Source: Paracoccus tibetensis
GTDB lineage: Bacteria > Pseudomonadota > Alphaproteobacteria > Rhodobacterales > Rhodobacteraceae
Direction: 5' to 3'
Length of the DNA stretch: 64,000 nucleotides
Assembly: GCF_900102505.1 (NCBI RefSeq)
Contig: NZ_FMVT01000003.1
Location: 186,001 to 250,000 of the forward strand
The position numbers were made by a program, and so were the translations under genes. Below, piece by piece: positions 24,524 to 33,746 of this stretch (positions are counted from its first letter, which is position 1; the number at the start of each line of letters is the position of its first letter). The notes under the pieces are model-generated. The model worked only from the letters and a program-made list of their open reading frames with translations, had not been told where the DNA came from and did not search any database.

Positions 24524-26008
24524 ATGACAACCGACCCCCGTTTCCTGCCCGTCCGCACGCCCGAGCCCGCCGAGCGCAGCCAGTTCACCGATGCCAAGGC
24601 CGCCGTCGCCCGCTTGCGCGAGCTTTACGAGCACGCGACCACCTTCCTGCTCGACCGCTTCAAGGAAACGCTCGGCGGCGCCGAGCCGACCGCCCGCTTC
24701 CGCGCCTTCTACCCCGAGGTGCGGCTGACCGTGCCCAGCCACACCAAGTTCGATTCGCGCCTGTCCTTCGGCCATGTCGTCGCGCCCGGCAGCTACGCGG
24801 CCACGATCACGCGGCCGGACCTGTTCGGCAACTACCTGACCGAGCAGCTGGGCCTGCTGATCCGCAACCACGGCGTGCCGATCACCATCGGCAGCAGCGA
24901 CACGCCGATGCCGGTCCATTTCGCCGTGGCGGCGCAGAGCGATCTGGCCGTCCCGCAGGAGGGCGTGCTGGGCTTCTCGCTGCGCGACGTCTTCGACGTG
25001 CCGGACCTCAACACGGTGAACGACGACATCGTCAACGGCGTGGCAGGGGCGATGCCCGACGGCAGCCACCACCTTGCGCCCTTCACGGCGCAGCGGATCG
25101 ACTATTCGCTGGCGCGGCTCGCCCATTACACCGCCACGGCGGCCGAGCATTTCCAGAACTTCGTCCTTTTCACCAACTACCAGTTCTACGTGGACGAGTT
25201 CGAGGCCTATGCCCGCCGCGCCCTGGCCGACCCGGCCTTGGGCTACACGGGCTTCGTGGCGCCCGGCAACCAGGAGATCACCGACCCCGAGGCGCCGGTC
25301 GCCGTGCTGCCCAAGATGCCGCAGATGCCGACCTACCACCTCAAGCGGCCGAACGGGCAGGGGATCACGCTGGTCAATATCGGCGTCGGTCCCTCGAACG
25401 CGAAGACGGCGACCGACCACATCGCGGTGCTGCGCCCCCATGCCTGGCTGATGGTCGGGCATTGCGCGGGCCTGAGGAACAGCCAGTCGCTCGGCGATTT
25501 CGTCCTGGCCCATGCCTACCTGCGCGAGGATCACGTCCTCGACGACGACCTGCCGGTCTGGGTGCCCATCCCGGCCCTGGCCGAGGTGCAGGTGGCGCTG
25601 CAAGAGGCCGTGGCCGAGGTCACGCAGCTCGAGGGATTCGAGCTGAAGCGCATCATGCGGACTGGGACCGTCGCCACCATCGACAACCGCAACTGGGAGT
25701 TGCGCGACCAGTCCGGCCCCGTCCACCGCCTGTCGCTGTCGCGCGCGGTGGCGCTGGACATGGAAAGCGCGACGATTGCCGCCAACGGCTTCCGCTTCCG
25801 CGTCCCCTACGGCACGCTGCTCTGCGTCAGCGACAAGCCGCTGCACGGAGAGCTGAAGCTGCCCGGCATGGCGACGGATTTCTACCGCACCCAGGTGGCC
25901 AGCCACCTGCTGATCGGAATCCGTGCGATGGAGAAGCTGCGCGACATGCCGCTGGAAAGGATTCACTCGCGCAAGTTGCGTTCGTTCACGGAAACTGCCT
26001 TCCTGTGA
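24524..26008 (+). CDS. amn: AMP nucleosidase
   Basis: This 494-residue enzyme splits AMP into adenine and ribose-5-phosphate in purine salvage. The N-terminal regulatory domain covers ~1-180 and the nucleoside-phosphorylase-like catalytic domain begins near TYHLKRPNGQGITLVNIGVG. Characteristic blocks are HAWLMVGHCAGLRNSQ, GDFVLAHAYLREDHVLDDDL and ALDMESATIAANGFRFRVPY. The ATG at 24524 follows GAGAAGGA. It is divergent from the SDR/UbiH pair. Confidence 0.95.
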   Translation: MTTDPRFLPVRTPEPAERSQFTDAKAAVARLRELYEHATTFLLDRFKETLGGAEPTARFRAFYPEVRLTVPSHTKFDSRLSFGHVVAPGSYAATITRPDLFGNYLTEQLGLLIRNHGVPITIGSSDTPMPVHFAVAAQSDLAVPQEGVLGFSLRDVFDVPDLNTVNDDIVNGVAGAMPDGSHHLAPFTAQRIDYSLARLAHYTATAAEHFQNFVLFTNYQFYVDEFEAYARRALADPALGYTGFVAPGNQEITDPEAPVAVLPKMPQMPTYHLKRPNGQGITLVNIGVGPSNAKTATDHIAVLRPHAWLMVGHCAGLRNSQSLGDFVLAHAYLREDHVLDDDLPVWVPIPALAEVQVALQEAVAEVTQLEGFELKRIMRTGTVATIDNRNWELRDQSGPVHRLSLSRAVALDMESATIAANGFRFRVPYGTLLCVSDKPLHGELKLPGMATDFYRTQVASHLLIGIRAMEKLRDMPLERIHSRKLRSFTETAFL

Positions 26009-26149
26009 CCACTGCCGCACGGACGCGCAGCTTTTCGCGTCTTCCGCGAAAAATGCTTGATCTGCCCGTCAAAACCGTGTGTAGCAGGCGATATGCCGCA
26101 AAAGGCGCTAAGTTTGGGCCCCGGTGAACGGGGCAAGAGGAGACAGACC

Positions 26150-26449
26150 ATGGCTACGGCTTCTGCCAAACCGATGACCAAGACCCAGCTCGTCGCGACG
26201 CTGGCCGAGGAAATGGGATCGGACAAGAAATCGGCTGCGGCCGCTCTGGACGCGCTGGTGTCGGTCGTGACCCGCGAAGTCGCCGGCGGCGGTGCCGTCA
26301 CGCTGCCGGGCATCGGCAAGATCGCCTGCCGCGCGCGTCCCGAGCGTCAGGTCCGCAACCCGCAGACGCAGGAAATGATGACCAAACCGGCCGACAAGCA
26401 GGTCAAGGTCACCATCGCCAAGGCGCTGAAGGACAGCGTCAACAGCTGA
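26150..26449 (+). CDS. hup: HU-family histone-like DNA-binding protein
   Basis: This 99-residue nucleoid protein starts at the ATG at 26150 behind AAGAGGAGA. MTKTQLVATLAEEMGSDKKSA forms the two-helix base. The beta-arm region has VTLPGIGKIACRARPER and NPQTQEMM; the usual N-P tip is present as RNPQTQ. The arm is somewhat divergent from canonical HU (for example GKIAC in place of GTFEV), as in many alphaproteobacterial HU copies. A strong terminator follows. Confidence 0.9.
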   Translation: MATASAKPMTKTQLVATLAEEMGSDKKSAAAALDALVSVVTREVAGGGAVTLPGIGKIACRARPERQVRNPQTQEMMTKPADKQVKVTIAKALKDSVNS

Positions 26450-26473
26450 TCCGTCCGCCAGCGATGCCGGAAC

Positions 26474-26505
26474 AGGCCGCACCCTCGGGTGCGGCCTTTC
26501 TCTTT
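26474..26505 (+). terminator. Rho-independent terminator of the HU gene
   Basis: AGGCCGCACCC (26474-26484) pairs with GGGTGCGGCCT (26487-26497), an 11-bp stem with a 2-base loop (probably opening to 4), followed directly by a T-rich tail (TTTCTCTTT). Confidence 0.9.
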
Positions 26506-26569
26506 GCGCTTCACCCTCCCGTGAGGCTCTGCTAGCCCTTCCTGCATCATCTGCAACGGGGGCAGGCAC

Positions 26570-27460
26570 ATGGACATCCGCGCGATCCTGATGGGGCTGG
26601 CCTTCGCGGTGATGTGGGCCTCGGCCTTCACCTCGACCCGGATGATCGTGACCGAAGCGCCGCCGCTGCTGTCGCTGGCCTTGCGCTTCGCCCTGTCGGG
26701 GGCGGTCGGCATCCTCATCGCGCTGATCATGGGCGAGACCTGGCGCGCCCTGACGCGCGGGCAGTGGCGGGCGGTCGTGATCCTGGGCCTGTGCCAGAAC
26801 GCGCTCTATCTTGGCCTCAACTGGATGGCGATGCAGTGGATCGAGGCCGGGCTCGCCTCGATCATCGCCGCGACGATGCCGCTTCTGGTGGCGCTTCTGG
26901 GCTGGATGCTGATGGGCGAGCGGCTGCGGCGGATGGGGGTCATCGGCCTTCTTCTGGGCGTCACCGGCGTCGCCGTCATCATGGGCGCGCGGCTGCAGGG
27001 CGGCAGCGACCTGACGGGCGTTCTCATGTGCTTCGCGGCCGCCCTCGCGCTGGCCGTCGCCACGCTGACCGTGCGCGGCGCCAGTTCGGGCGGCAACGTG
27101 ATGATGGTCGTCGGCCTGCAGATGCTGGTGGGCGCGCTGACGCTCGGCCTCATCGCGCCCTTCTTCGAGACTTGGGACGTGATCTACACGCCGCGCCTCG
27201 TCGGCGCCTTCCTCTATACGGTTATCGTGCCGGGGCTGGCCGCCACCTGGGTCTGGTTCCTGCTGGTCGGGCGCATCGGCGCGGTGCGGGCGGCGACGTT
27301 CCACTTCCTGACGCCCTTCTTCGGCGTCGCGGTCGCCGCCCTCCTGCTGAACGAGTCGATCGGCCTTGGCGACGTGATCGGCGTCGCGATCATCATGGCG
27401 GGCATCCTGATGGTGCAGCTGTCCAAGGCCCCGCCGGTCAAGCGCCCGCCGCCCAGCTGA
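26570..27460 (+). CDS. DMT-superfamily (EamA) transporter
   Basis: This 296-residue inner-membrane protein has ten predicted helices in two EamA repeats. The N-terminal repeat begins LMGLAFAVMWASAFTSTRM. The conserved SLALRFALSGAV and the repeat ends LLVALLGWMLMGERLRRMG and FFGVAVAALLLNESIGLGDV are typical. The substrate is unknown; such proteins export amino acids or small metabolites. Confidence 0.88.
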   Translation: MDIRAILMGLAFAVMWASAFTSTRMIVTEAPPLLSLALRFALSGAVGILIALIMGETWRALTRGQWRAVVILGLCQNALYLGLNWMAMQWIEAGLASIIAATMPLLVALLGWMLMGERLRRMGVIGLLLGVTGVAVIMGARLQGGSDLTGVLMCFAAALALAVATLTVRGASSGGNVMMVVGLQMLVGALTLGLIAPFFETWDVIYTPRLVGAFLYTVIVPGLAATWVWFLLVGRIGAVRAATFHFLTPFFGVAVAALLLNESIGLGDVIGVAIIMAGILMVQLSKAPPVKRPPPS

Positions 27461-27470
27461 TCCGGGCCAG

Positions 27471-28034
27471 CTAGGCCATCTTCTCGGCGCAGCGGGCGCA
27501 CCAGTCGCGGATCGCCGGCGTGTTGGGCGCCTGGTCCCCGAACCACAGGAACGGCCCCGCGCAGAGGATGTCGGCGGCCGAGAACCCGTCGCCCAGCAGG
27601 AACGGCCCCTCGGCCAGCGCCGCGTCCAGCTGCGCCAGCATCGTCGGCGTGTCGCGCAGGCTGGCCTCGATCGCCGGATGCGCCAGCTTCGCCCAATCGA
27701 GGATCATCACCGGCTCCATGACGCCCTGATAGTAGAACAGCCACGACAGATAGCGCCCCCGCTGCGGATGCCCGACCGGCCGCCCAAGAGCCGAGCCATG
27801 CCGGTCCGTCAGCCACAGCATGATGGCCCCGCGCTCGCGGATATGGTCCTCGCGATCGACGAGATAGGGCACCTTGCCCTCGGGATGCGGGTTCTGCGCA
27901 TCGCGCCCGCCGCTGCCGTCCTGGCGCGGGATCGACACCTCGCGGATGTCGTAGTGATCGGTGACGCCCATCATCCGGATCAGCGTCAACACGCTGTCCG
28001 AGCGGCTGTTGGGAGCGTGGTAGAGTGTCGGCAT
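27471..28034 (-). CDS. Glutathione S-transferase family protein
   Basis: This 187-residue protein starts at the ATG at 28032-28034 (MPTLYHAPNSRSDSVLTLI), the thioredoxin-like N-terminal half; the longer frame upstream is an artefact. HPEGKVPYLV is the usual cis-Pro region, and the C-terminal helical half carries GPFLLGDGFSAADIL. Which electrophile it conjugates cannot be predicted. It is divergent from a WYL-type regulator that may control it. Confidence 0.85.
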   Translation of the reverse strand: MPTLYHAPNSRSDSVLTLIRMMGVTDHYDIREVSIPRQDGSGGRDAQNPHPEGKVPYLVDREDHIRERGAIMLWLTDRHGSALGRPVGHPQRGRYLSWLFYYQGVMEPVMILDWAKLAHPAIEASLRDTPTMLAQLDAALAEGPFLLGDGFSAADILCAGPFLWFGDQAPNTPAIRDWCARCAEKMA

Positions 28035-28096
28035 CTCTTGCCTCCTGTGTTCGACCGGATCAGCATGCACCCACCCTGCTGACAGAATGAGGCAGC

Positions 28097-28813
28097 ATGT
28101 CCCGCACCGACCGGCTGATGCGCCTGATGGACAGCCTGCGCCGCCTGCCGCCCCCCGTGACCGCCGCCCGGCTGGCCGAGGACAGCGGCGTCTCGCGCCG
28201 GCAACTCTATCGCGACATCGCAACGCTCCGCGCGGGCGGGGCGCTGATCGATGGCGAGGCCGGGGTCGGCTACCGCCTGACCGAGGACCCGGCGCTGCCG
28301 CCGCAAAGCTTCTCGCGCCTCGAGATCGAGGCTCTGCGCCTGTCGATCGAGGCGCTGGCCGGCATCGGCGACGCGGCGCTGGTGGCGGCGGGGCAGGGCG
28401 CGCTGGCCCGCATCGTCGCGACCCTGCCCGAGCGGCAGGCCCAGCAGGCCCATCACGCGATCCTGCGCGCCTTCACCCTGCCGCCCGTCCGCGAGGCGCC
28501 GCAGGTCGATCTGGCGACGCTGCGTGCCGCCTGCTGGGACGAGGCCGAGCTGCGCATCGGATATCTGGACTTGCAGGACCGCCGCACCACCCGCACGATC
28601 TGGCCGCTCGCCCTCTCCTACACCGAGCGCAGCCTGATGCTGCTGGCCCATTGCCGCCTCAGGATGGACTTCCGAGTGTTTCACGTGACACGTCTGATCG
28701 GGGCCGAGCGGACCGGCGCCAGCTTCCGCCCCCGCCGCGTGCCCCTGGTGCGCGATTACGCCGAGGCGCGGCAGCGGGAACGACAACCTGCGGGCTGCGT
28801 TGATTTTCGCTGA
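28097..28813 (+). CDS. YafY-like HTH/WYL-domain transcriptional regulator
   Basis: This 238-residue regulator has an N-terminal DeoR-type helix-turn-helix (RLAEDSGVSRRQLYRDIATL at ~25-44). A C-terminal WYL-type domain follows (LRIGYLDLQDRRTTRTIWPL, then LMLLAHCRLRMDFRVF). WYL domains sense ligands, often nucleic-acid fragments, and WYL regulators often sit by DNA-repair or defence genes. It lies 62 bp from the divergent GST gene and 21 bp before the ligase-associated exonuclease, so it could regulate either or both. Confidence 0.87.
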   Translation: MSRTDRLMRLMDSLRRLPPPVTAARLAEDSGVSRRQLYRDIATLRAGGALIDGEAGVGYRLTEDPALPPQSFSRLEIEALRLSIEALAGIGDAALVAAGQGALARIVATLPERQAQQAHHAILRAFTLPPVREAPQVDLATLRAACWDEAELRIGYLDLQDRRTTRTIWPLALSYTERSLMLLAHCRLRMDFRVFHVTRLIGAERTGASFRPRRVPLVRDYAEARQRERQPAGCVDFR

Positions 28814-28834
28814 TTGTTCACCATCTTCAGAGCC

Positions 28835-29827
28835 ATGCGCGCCGACCAGATCCTGCACCCGACCGAGGCCGGCCTCTATTGCCCGCCCGGCGACTTCTTC
28901 ATCGACCCGGTGCGCCCGGTCCCGCGCGCTCTGATCACGCATGGCCACGGCGATCACGCCCGCTCGGGCCACGGCGCGGTCATGGCGACGCGCCAGACGC
29001 TGGAGATCATGGCGATCCGCTACGGCGAGGACTTCACCGACACGCGTCAGGTGGCCGAGGGCGTGATCCGCGTCGGTGATGTGGATGTCAGCTTCCACCC
29101 GGCGGGCCACATCCTCGGCTCGGCGCAGATCGCGGTGATGCCGCAGGCGGGCCCGAAGATCGTTGTCTCGGGCGACTATTGCCGCGCGCCGAACCCCGTC
29201 TGCGCCCCCTACGAGCCGGTCCCCTGCGACATCTTCGTGACCGAGGCGACCTTCGGCCTGCCCGTCTTCCGCCACCCCGATCCGCTATTGGAGATGGAGC
29301 GCCTGAAGGCCAGCATGGCCGAGTTCCCCGAGCGTCACCACCTGATCGGCGCTTACGCCCTCGGCAAGGCGCAGCGTGTGATCGCCCTGGCGCGGCAGGC
29401 CGGCATCGACGGCCCCATCGCCATCCACGGCGCGCTTCAGCGGCTCTGCCAGTATCACGTCGACCAGGGCATCGACCTCGGAGAGCTGGTCCCCGCCACC
29501 GCCGACAAGGTCGAGGCGCAGCTGGTCATAGCGCCTCCTTCGGCGTTCGCGAGCGCGTGGGTGCAGCGCTTCCGCGACCCGGTGATTGGCTTCGCCTCGG
29601 GCTGGATGACCGTGCGCGCCCGCGCCCGCCAGCGCGGGGTCGAGCTGCCGCTGGTCATCAGCGACCATGTGGACTGGCCGCAGGTGACCCAGACCATCCG
29701 CGAGCTGGCCCCCGAGGAGGTCTGGATCACTCACGGCACCGAGGACGGGCTGATGCGCTGGTGCGAGCTGGAGGGCTTCCCGTCTCGCCCCCTGCGCCTT
29801 GTCGGCTACGAGGACGAGCCGGAATGA
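28835..29827 (+). CDS. Ligase-associated DNA exonuclease (metallo-beta-lactamase/beta-CASP)
   Basis: This 330-residue nuclease is predicted to act in DNA repair with the ligase encoded next. The metal motif HGHGDH is at 36-41 (His36, His38, Asp40, His41). Further metal ligands occur in FHPAGHILGSAQ and VVSGDYCRAPNPVCAPYEPV. The ATG at 28835 is chosen because it gives the family start MRADQILHPTEAGLY; a TTG at 28814 is also open. No strong Shine-Dalgarno is seen. Its stop overlaps the ligase start (ATGA). Confidence 0.92.
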   Translation: MRADQILHPTEAGLYCPPGDFFIDPVRPVPRALITHGHGDHARSGHGAVMATRQTLEIMAIRYGEDFTDTRQVAEGVIRVGDVDVSFHPAGHILGSAQIAVMPQAGPKIVVSGDYCRAPNPVCAPYEPVPCDIFVTEATFGLPVFRHPDPLLEMERLKASMAEFPERHHLIGAYALGKAQRVIALARQAGIDGPIAIHGALQRLCQYHVDQGIDLGELVPATADKVEAQLVIAPPSAFASAWVQRFRDPVIGFASGWMTVRARARQRGVELPLVISDHVDWPQVTQTIRELAPEEVWITHGTEDGLMRWCELEGFPSRPLRLVGYEDEPE

Positions 29828-31374
29828 GGGCTTTCGCAAACCTCTTGGAACGGCTGGCCTTCACCCCGGCGCGAAATGCCAAGCTGCGGCTTCTGCGCCA
29901 TTACCTCGAGGCGACGCCCGACCCGGATCGCGGCTATGCCTTGGCCGCGCTGACTGGCGATCTGAAGCTGCGCGCGGTCACGCCCGGACTTCTGCGCGGG
30001 CTCATGGCCGAGCGGGTGGACGAGCAGCTCTTTGCCATGAGCTACGACTTCGTCGGCGATCTGGCCGAGACGATCGCGCTCCTTTGGGACACCGACCGTG
30101 ACGACGATGTGCCCCTGCGCGAGGCACTGGAGCTGCTGTCCAAGACCGGCAAGGCGGGCCTGCCGCCGGCCATCGCCGGGATGCTGGACCGGCTCGGCGC
30201 CTCGCAGCGGCTGGCCTTCCTGAAGCTGGCGACCGGCAACATGCGGGTGGGCCTCTCGGCCCGGATGGCACGGATTGCGCTGGCCGAGATGGGCACGCCC
30301 GAGGTCGCCGATATCGAGGAGATCTGGCATGGCCTGACCCCGCCCTATGCGCCGCTCTTCCAGTGGATCGCAGGTGGCGAACGGCCCGAACATGCCGCCC
30401 GCGCGCCCTTCCGCCCTGTCATGCTCTCCACCCCCGTCGATCTGGACCAGCTGCGCGCCTTCGATCCGGCCGACTATACGGCGGAATGGAAATGGGACGG
30501 CATCCGGGTGCAGGCGGTCAGCGACGGCGGCACCCGCCGCCTCTACAGTCGCACCGGCGAGGATGTCTCGGGCGCCTTTCCCGACCTCCTTGAGGCGCTG
30601 GATTTCGACGGCGCGGTGGATGGCGAGCTGCTGGTCCGGCGCGGCGATCAGGTCGCGCCCTTCGGCGATCTGCAGCAGCGCCTAAACCGCAAGCAAGTGA
30701 CGAAGGCGATGCTGGACAGCCACCCCGCCGGCCTGCGCGTCTACGACCTGATGATCTGGAACGGCGAGGATGTCCGCACCCTGCCGCACCAGCACCGCCG
30801 CGCCCTGCTGGAGGCCGCCGCCTTCTCCAGCCCCCGCATCGACATCTCGCCCCTGCTGCCCTTCAAAACCTGGGACGAGCTGGCCGCGCTGCGGGACAGC
30901 CTGCCCGACCCGGTGATCGAAGGCGTGATGATCAAGCGCCGCGACAGCGCCTATGTCGGCGGGCGCCCGCGCGGGCCGTGGTTCAAGTGGAAGCGCGATC
31001 CGATGGTGGTGGACGCGGTGATGCTTTATGCGCAGCGGGGGCACGGCAAGCGGTCGGGCTTTTACAGCGACTTCACCTTCGGCCTCTGGGACGGCGAGCA
31101 GCTGGTGCCGGTCGGCAAGGCCTATTTCGGCTTCACCGACGAGGAGCTGCGCGAGCTGGACCGCTTCGTGAGGAACAACACCACCGAGCGCTTCGGCCCC
31201 GTCCGCTCGGTCGCGCCCAAGCTGGTGCTAGAGGTCGCGTTCGAGGGGCTGAACGCCTCGGCCCGCCACAAGTCGGGCGTCGCCATGCGCTTCCCCCGCA
31301 TCAGCCGCATCCGCTGGGACAAGCCCGCGGCCGAGGCCGACCGGCTGGAAACGCTGAAAGACATGATCCCGTGA
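29824..31374 (+). CDS. ATP-dependent DNA ligase (LigB/LigC type)
   Basis: This 516-residue ligase has a helical N-terminal domain, a nucleotidyltransferase domain and an OB-fold. The adenylated lysine is Lys223 in EWKWDGIRVQ (motif I, KxDG). Motifs III to V appear as VDGELL, EGVMIKRRDSAYVGGR and WFKWKRDP. It is the ligase for which the neighbouring exonuclease, helicase and PdeM are named. Four-base overlaps with both neighbours show translational coupling. Confidence 0.94.
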   Translation: MRAFANLLERLAFTPARNAKLRLLRHYLEATPDPDRGYALAALTGDLKLRAVTPGLLRGLMAERVDEQLFAMSYDFVGDLAETIALLWDTDRDDDVPLREALELLSKTGKAGLPPAIAGMLDRLGASQRLAFLKLATGNMRVGLSARMARIALAEMGTPEVADIEEIWHGLTPPYAPLFQWIAGGERPEHAARAPFRPVMLSTPVDLDQLRAFDPADYTAEWKWDGIRVQAVSDGGTRRLYSRTGEDVSGAFPDLLEALDFDGAVDGELLVRRGDQVAPFGDLQQRLNRKQVTKAMLDSHPAGLRVYDLMIWNGEDVRTLPHQHRRALLEAAAFSSPRIDISPLLPFKTWDELAALRDSLPDPVIEGVMIKRRDSAYVGGRPRGPWFKWKRDPMVVDAVMLYAQRGHGKRSGFYSDFTFGLWDGEQLVPVGKAYFGFTDEELRELDRFVRNNTTERFGPVRSVAPKLVLEVAFEGLNASARHKSGVAMRFPRISRIRWDKPAAEADRLETLKDMIP

Positions 31375-33746
31375 CCCTGCCCCCCGCGTTCCAAGCGTGG
31401 TTCGCCCGGCAGGGCTGGCAGCCGCATCCGCACCAGATCGCGCTCTTGCAGGCCCAGGGCGACAGCCTGCTGATCGCGCCGACCGGCGGCGGCAAGACGC
31501 TGGCGGGCTTCCTGCCGAGCCTCGTCGATCTGGTGGACGCGCAGCCGGGGCTGCACACTCTCTACGTCTCGCCCCTGAAGGCGCTGACGGCGGACATCGC
31601 GCGCAACCTCGCGCGGCCGGTGGCTGATCTTGGGCTGAGGGTGAGGGTCGAGGACCGGACCGGCGACACCCGCTCGTCGCAGCGCGCCCGCCAGCGCACC
31701 GACCCCCCGCATATCCTCCTCACGACGCCAGAATCGCTGGCGCTGATGTTATCCTACGAGCAGGCGCCGCAGATCTTCGGCAGCCTCCGCCGCGTGGTGC
31801 TGGACGAGCTGCACGCCCTGGCCGAGAACAAGCGCGGCGATCAGCTGATGCTGGGTCTCTCGCGCTTGCGTGCGTTGGCGCCGCAACTGGTCGTCACCGG
31901 CCTCTCGGCGACGGTCGAGGACCCGGATGCGCTGGCCGATTTCATGGGCGGCGCTGAGGTGATCCATGCCGATCCCGGCCCCGATCCCGACATCGCGATG
32001 CTGCCGACCACCGCGCCCTCGCCTTGGGCCGGGGGCAATGGCCACTATTCGGCGCCCGACGTGCTAAAGGCGATCAAGGAAGCCGGCACCACCATCGTCT
32101 TCATCAACACCCGCGCGCAGGCCGAGCTGTTCTTCCAGGCGCTCTGGGCGATCAACGACGAGAACCTGCCCATCGGCCTGCACCACGGCAGCCTCGCCCG
32201 CGAGGCGCGCCAGCGGGTCGAGGCGGCGATGGCGGCAGGCGCGCTGCGGGCGGTGGTGGCGACGGGCAGCTTGGACCTTGGCATAGACTGGGGCGCGGTG
32301 GATCTGGTCATCCAGGTCGGCGCGCCGCGCAACGTCAAGCGGCTGGTGCAGCGGATCGGGCGGGCGAACCACCGCTACAACGCGCCCTCCAAGGCGCGGA
32401 TCGTGCCCGCCAACCGCTTCGAGGTGATCGAATGCGTCGCCGCGCTGGAGGCGGTGCGCGAGCGCGATCTGGACGGCGATCCGCGCGGTCCCGGCCCGCT
32501 GGACGTCCTCTGCCAGCACATCCTGCTGACCGCCTGCGCCGGGCCGTTCGACGCCGGTGCGCTCTACCACGAAATTCGCCGCGCCGGCCCCTATGCCGCC
32601 CTCAGCCGCGCCGCCTTCGACGATTGCCTGCATTTCGCGGCGACGGGCGGCTATGCGCTGCGCGCCTATGACCGCTGGCAGCGGCTGATGGAGCGGGACG
32701 GCCTCTGGCGCCTGCGCGATCCGCGAGCAGCGCGTGATCTGCGCATGAATGTCGGCACCATCGTCGAGGCCGAGATGCTCAAGGTCCGCTTCCGCGGCCG
32801 CGGCGGCGCGCCCTTGGGCGAGGTCGAGGAGGGCTTCGCCGCGACCCTCCGCCCCGGCGACACCTTCCTGATCGGCGGGCAGACCGTCCGCTATGACGCG
32901 CTGCGCGAGATGGTGGTCGAGGTCACGAAGCAGCCGACGAAAGAGCCGCGCATCGCCACCTATTCGGGGATGAAGCTGGCGACCTCGACGCAGCTCTCCC
33001 ACCGGGTGCTGGCGCTGATCGGCGATCCCGCGCACCACCCCGCGCTGCCGAAGGACACGCAGGGCTGGCTGGCGCTTCAGGCCAAGGTCAGCACCCTGCC
33101 GCGTCCGGGCGTACTAGTCAGCGAGAGCTTCCCGCATCAGGGCCGCTGGCACTTCGCCCTCTACGGTTTTGCTGGGAGGAACGCGCTGCAGACGCTCGGC
33201 CTTCTGATGACGCGGATCATGGAGGAGGCGGGGCAGGGGCCGCTTGGCTTCCTGTCCACCGACTACGCCCTGCTGATCTGGTCGCTGGACCCGGTGACGG
33301 ACCCGGCGCCGCTCTTGGACCGCGAGGCGCTGCGCGAGGGGCTGGGCGACTGGCTGGCCGGCAACGCGGTGATGAAGCGGACCTTCCGCAACGTGGCCAT
33401 CATTTCGGGGCTGATCCAGCGCAACATGCCGGGCGGCCGGCGGACGGGAAAGCAGGCGACATTCTCCAGCGACATCCTCTATGACACGCTCAGGAAATAC
33501 GACCCGGACCATCTGCTGCTGCGGATCACGGCCGACGAGGCGCGGCGGGGGCTTGTGGATTTCGGCCGGATCGAGGAAATGCTGGACCGCTCGGACCGGC
33601 TTGAGCATCGGATGCTGGACCGGGTGACCCCCTTGGCCGCGCCGCTGATGCTGGAGTTCGGGCGCGTCCCCATCGCGGGGGCAGGGCGGGAGAGACTGGC
33701 CGAGGCCGAGGCCGCGGCCTTGATGGCAGAGGCAGGACTGGCGTGA
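31371..33746 (+). CDS. Ligase-associated DNA-damage-response DEXH helicase (Lhr-like)
   Basis: This 791-residue superfamily-2 helicase starts with GTG at 31371, overlapping the ligase stop (GTGA). Walker A is APTGGGKT (36-43) and the DExH box is DELH (145-148). Motif III (SATV) and motif VI, QRIGRANHR, are present. The C-terminal part beyond ~500 is the Lhr-core winged-helix and DUF-type extension found in this family. It is predicted to unwind DNA or remodel RNA:DNA during repair together with the ligase and nuclease. Confidence 0.93.
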   Translation: MTLPPAFQAWFARQGWQPHPHQIALLQAQGDSLLIAPTGGGKTLAGFLPSLVDLVDAQPGLHTLYVSPLKALTADIARNLARPVADLGLRVRVEDRTGDTRSSQRARQRTDPPHILLTTPESLALMLSYEQAPQIFGSLRRVVLDELHALAENKRGDQLMLGLSRLRALAPQLVVTGLSATVEDPDALADFMGGAEVIHADPGPDPDIAMLPTTAPSPWAGGNGHYSAPDVLKAIKEAGTTIVFINTRAQAELFFQALWAINDENLPIGLHHGSLAREARQRVEAAMAAGALRAVVATGSLDLGIDWGAVDLVIQVGAPRNVKRLVQRIGRANHRYNAPSKARIVPANRFEVIECVAALEAVRERDLDGDPRGPGPLDVLCQHILLTACAGPFDAGALYHEIRRAGPYAALSRAAFDDCLHFAATGGYALRAYDRWQRLMERDGLWRLRDPRAARDLRMNVGTIVEAEMLKVRFRGRGGAPLGEVEEGFAATLRPGDTFLIGGQTVRYDALREMVVEVTKQPTKEPRIATYSGMKLATSTQLSHRVLALIGDPAHHPALPKDTQGWLALQAKVSTLPRPGVLVSESFPHQGRWHFALYGFAGRNALQTLGLLMTRIMEEAGQGPLGFLSTDYALLIWSLDPVTDPAPLLDREALREGLGDWLAGNAVMKRTFRNVAIISGLIQRNMPGGRRTGKQATFSSDILYDTLRKYDPDHLLLRITADEARRGLVDFGRIEEMLDRSDRLEHRMLDRVTPLAAPLMLEFGRVPIAGAGRERLAEAEAAALMAEAGLA

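Noticed and set aside
28811..28835. GTTC before the exonuclease as a LexA box
   Set aside because: Only one GTTC half is present; no second half at the 7-base spacing.
29179..31374. A fused nuclease-ligase protein of 731 residues from the long open frame
   Set aside because: The part before 29824 is out of frame with the exonuclease and is low-complexity; the ATGA overlap at 29824 gives the real ligase start.
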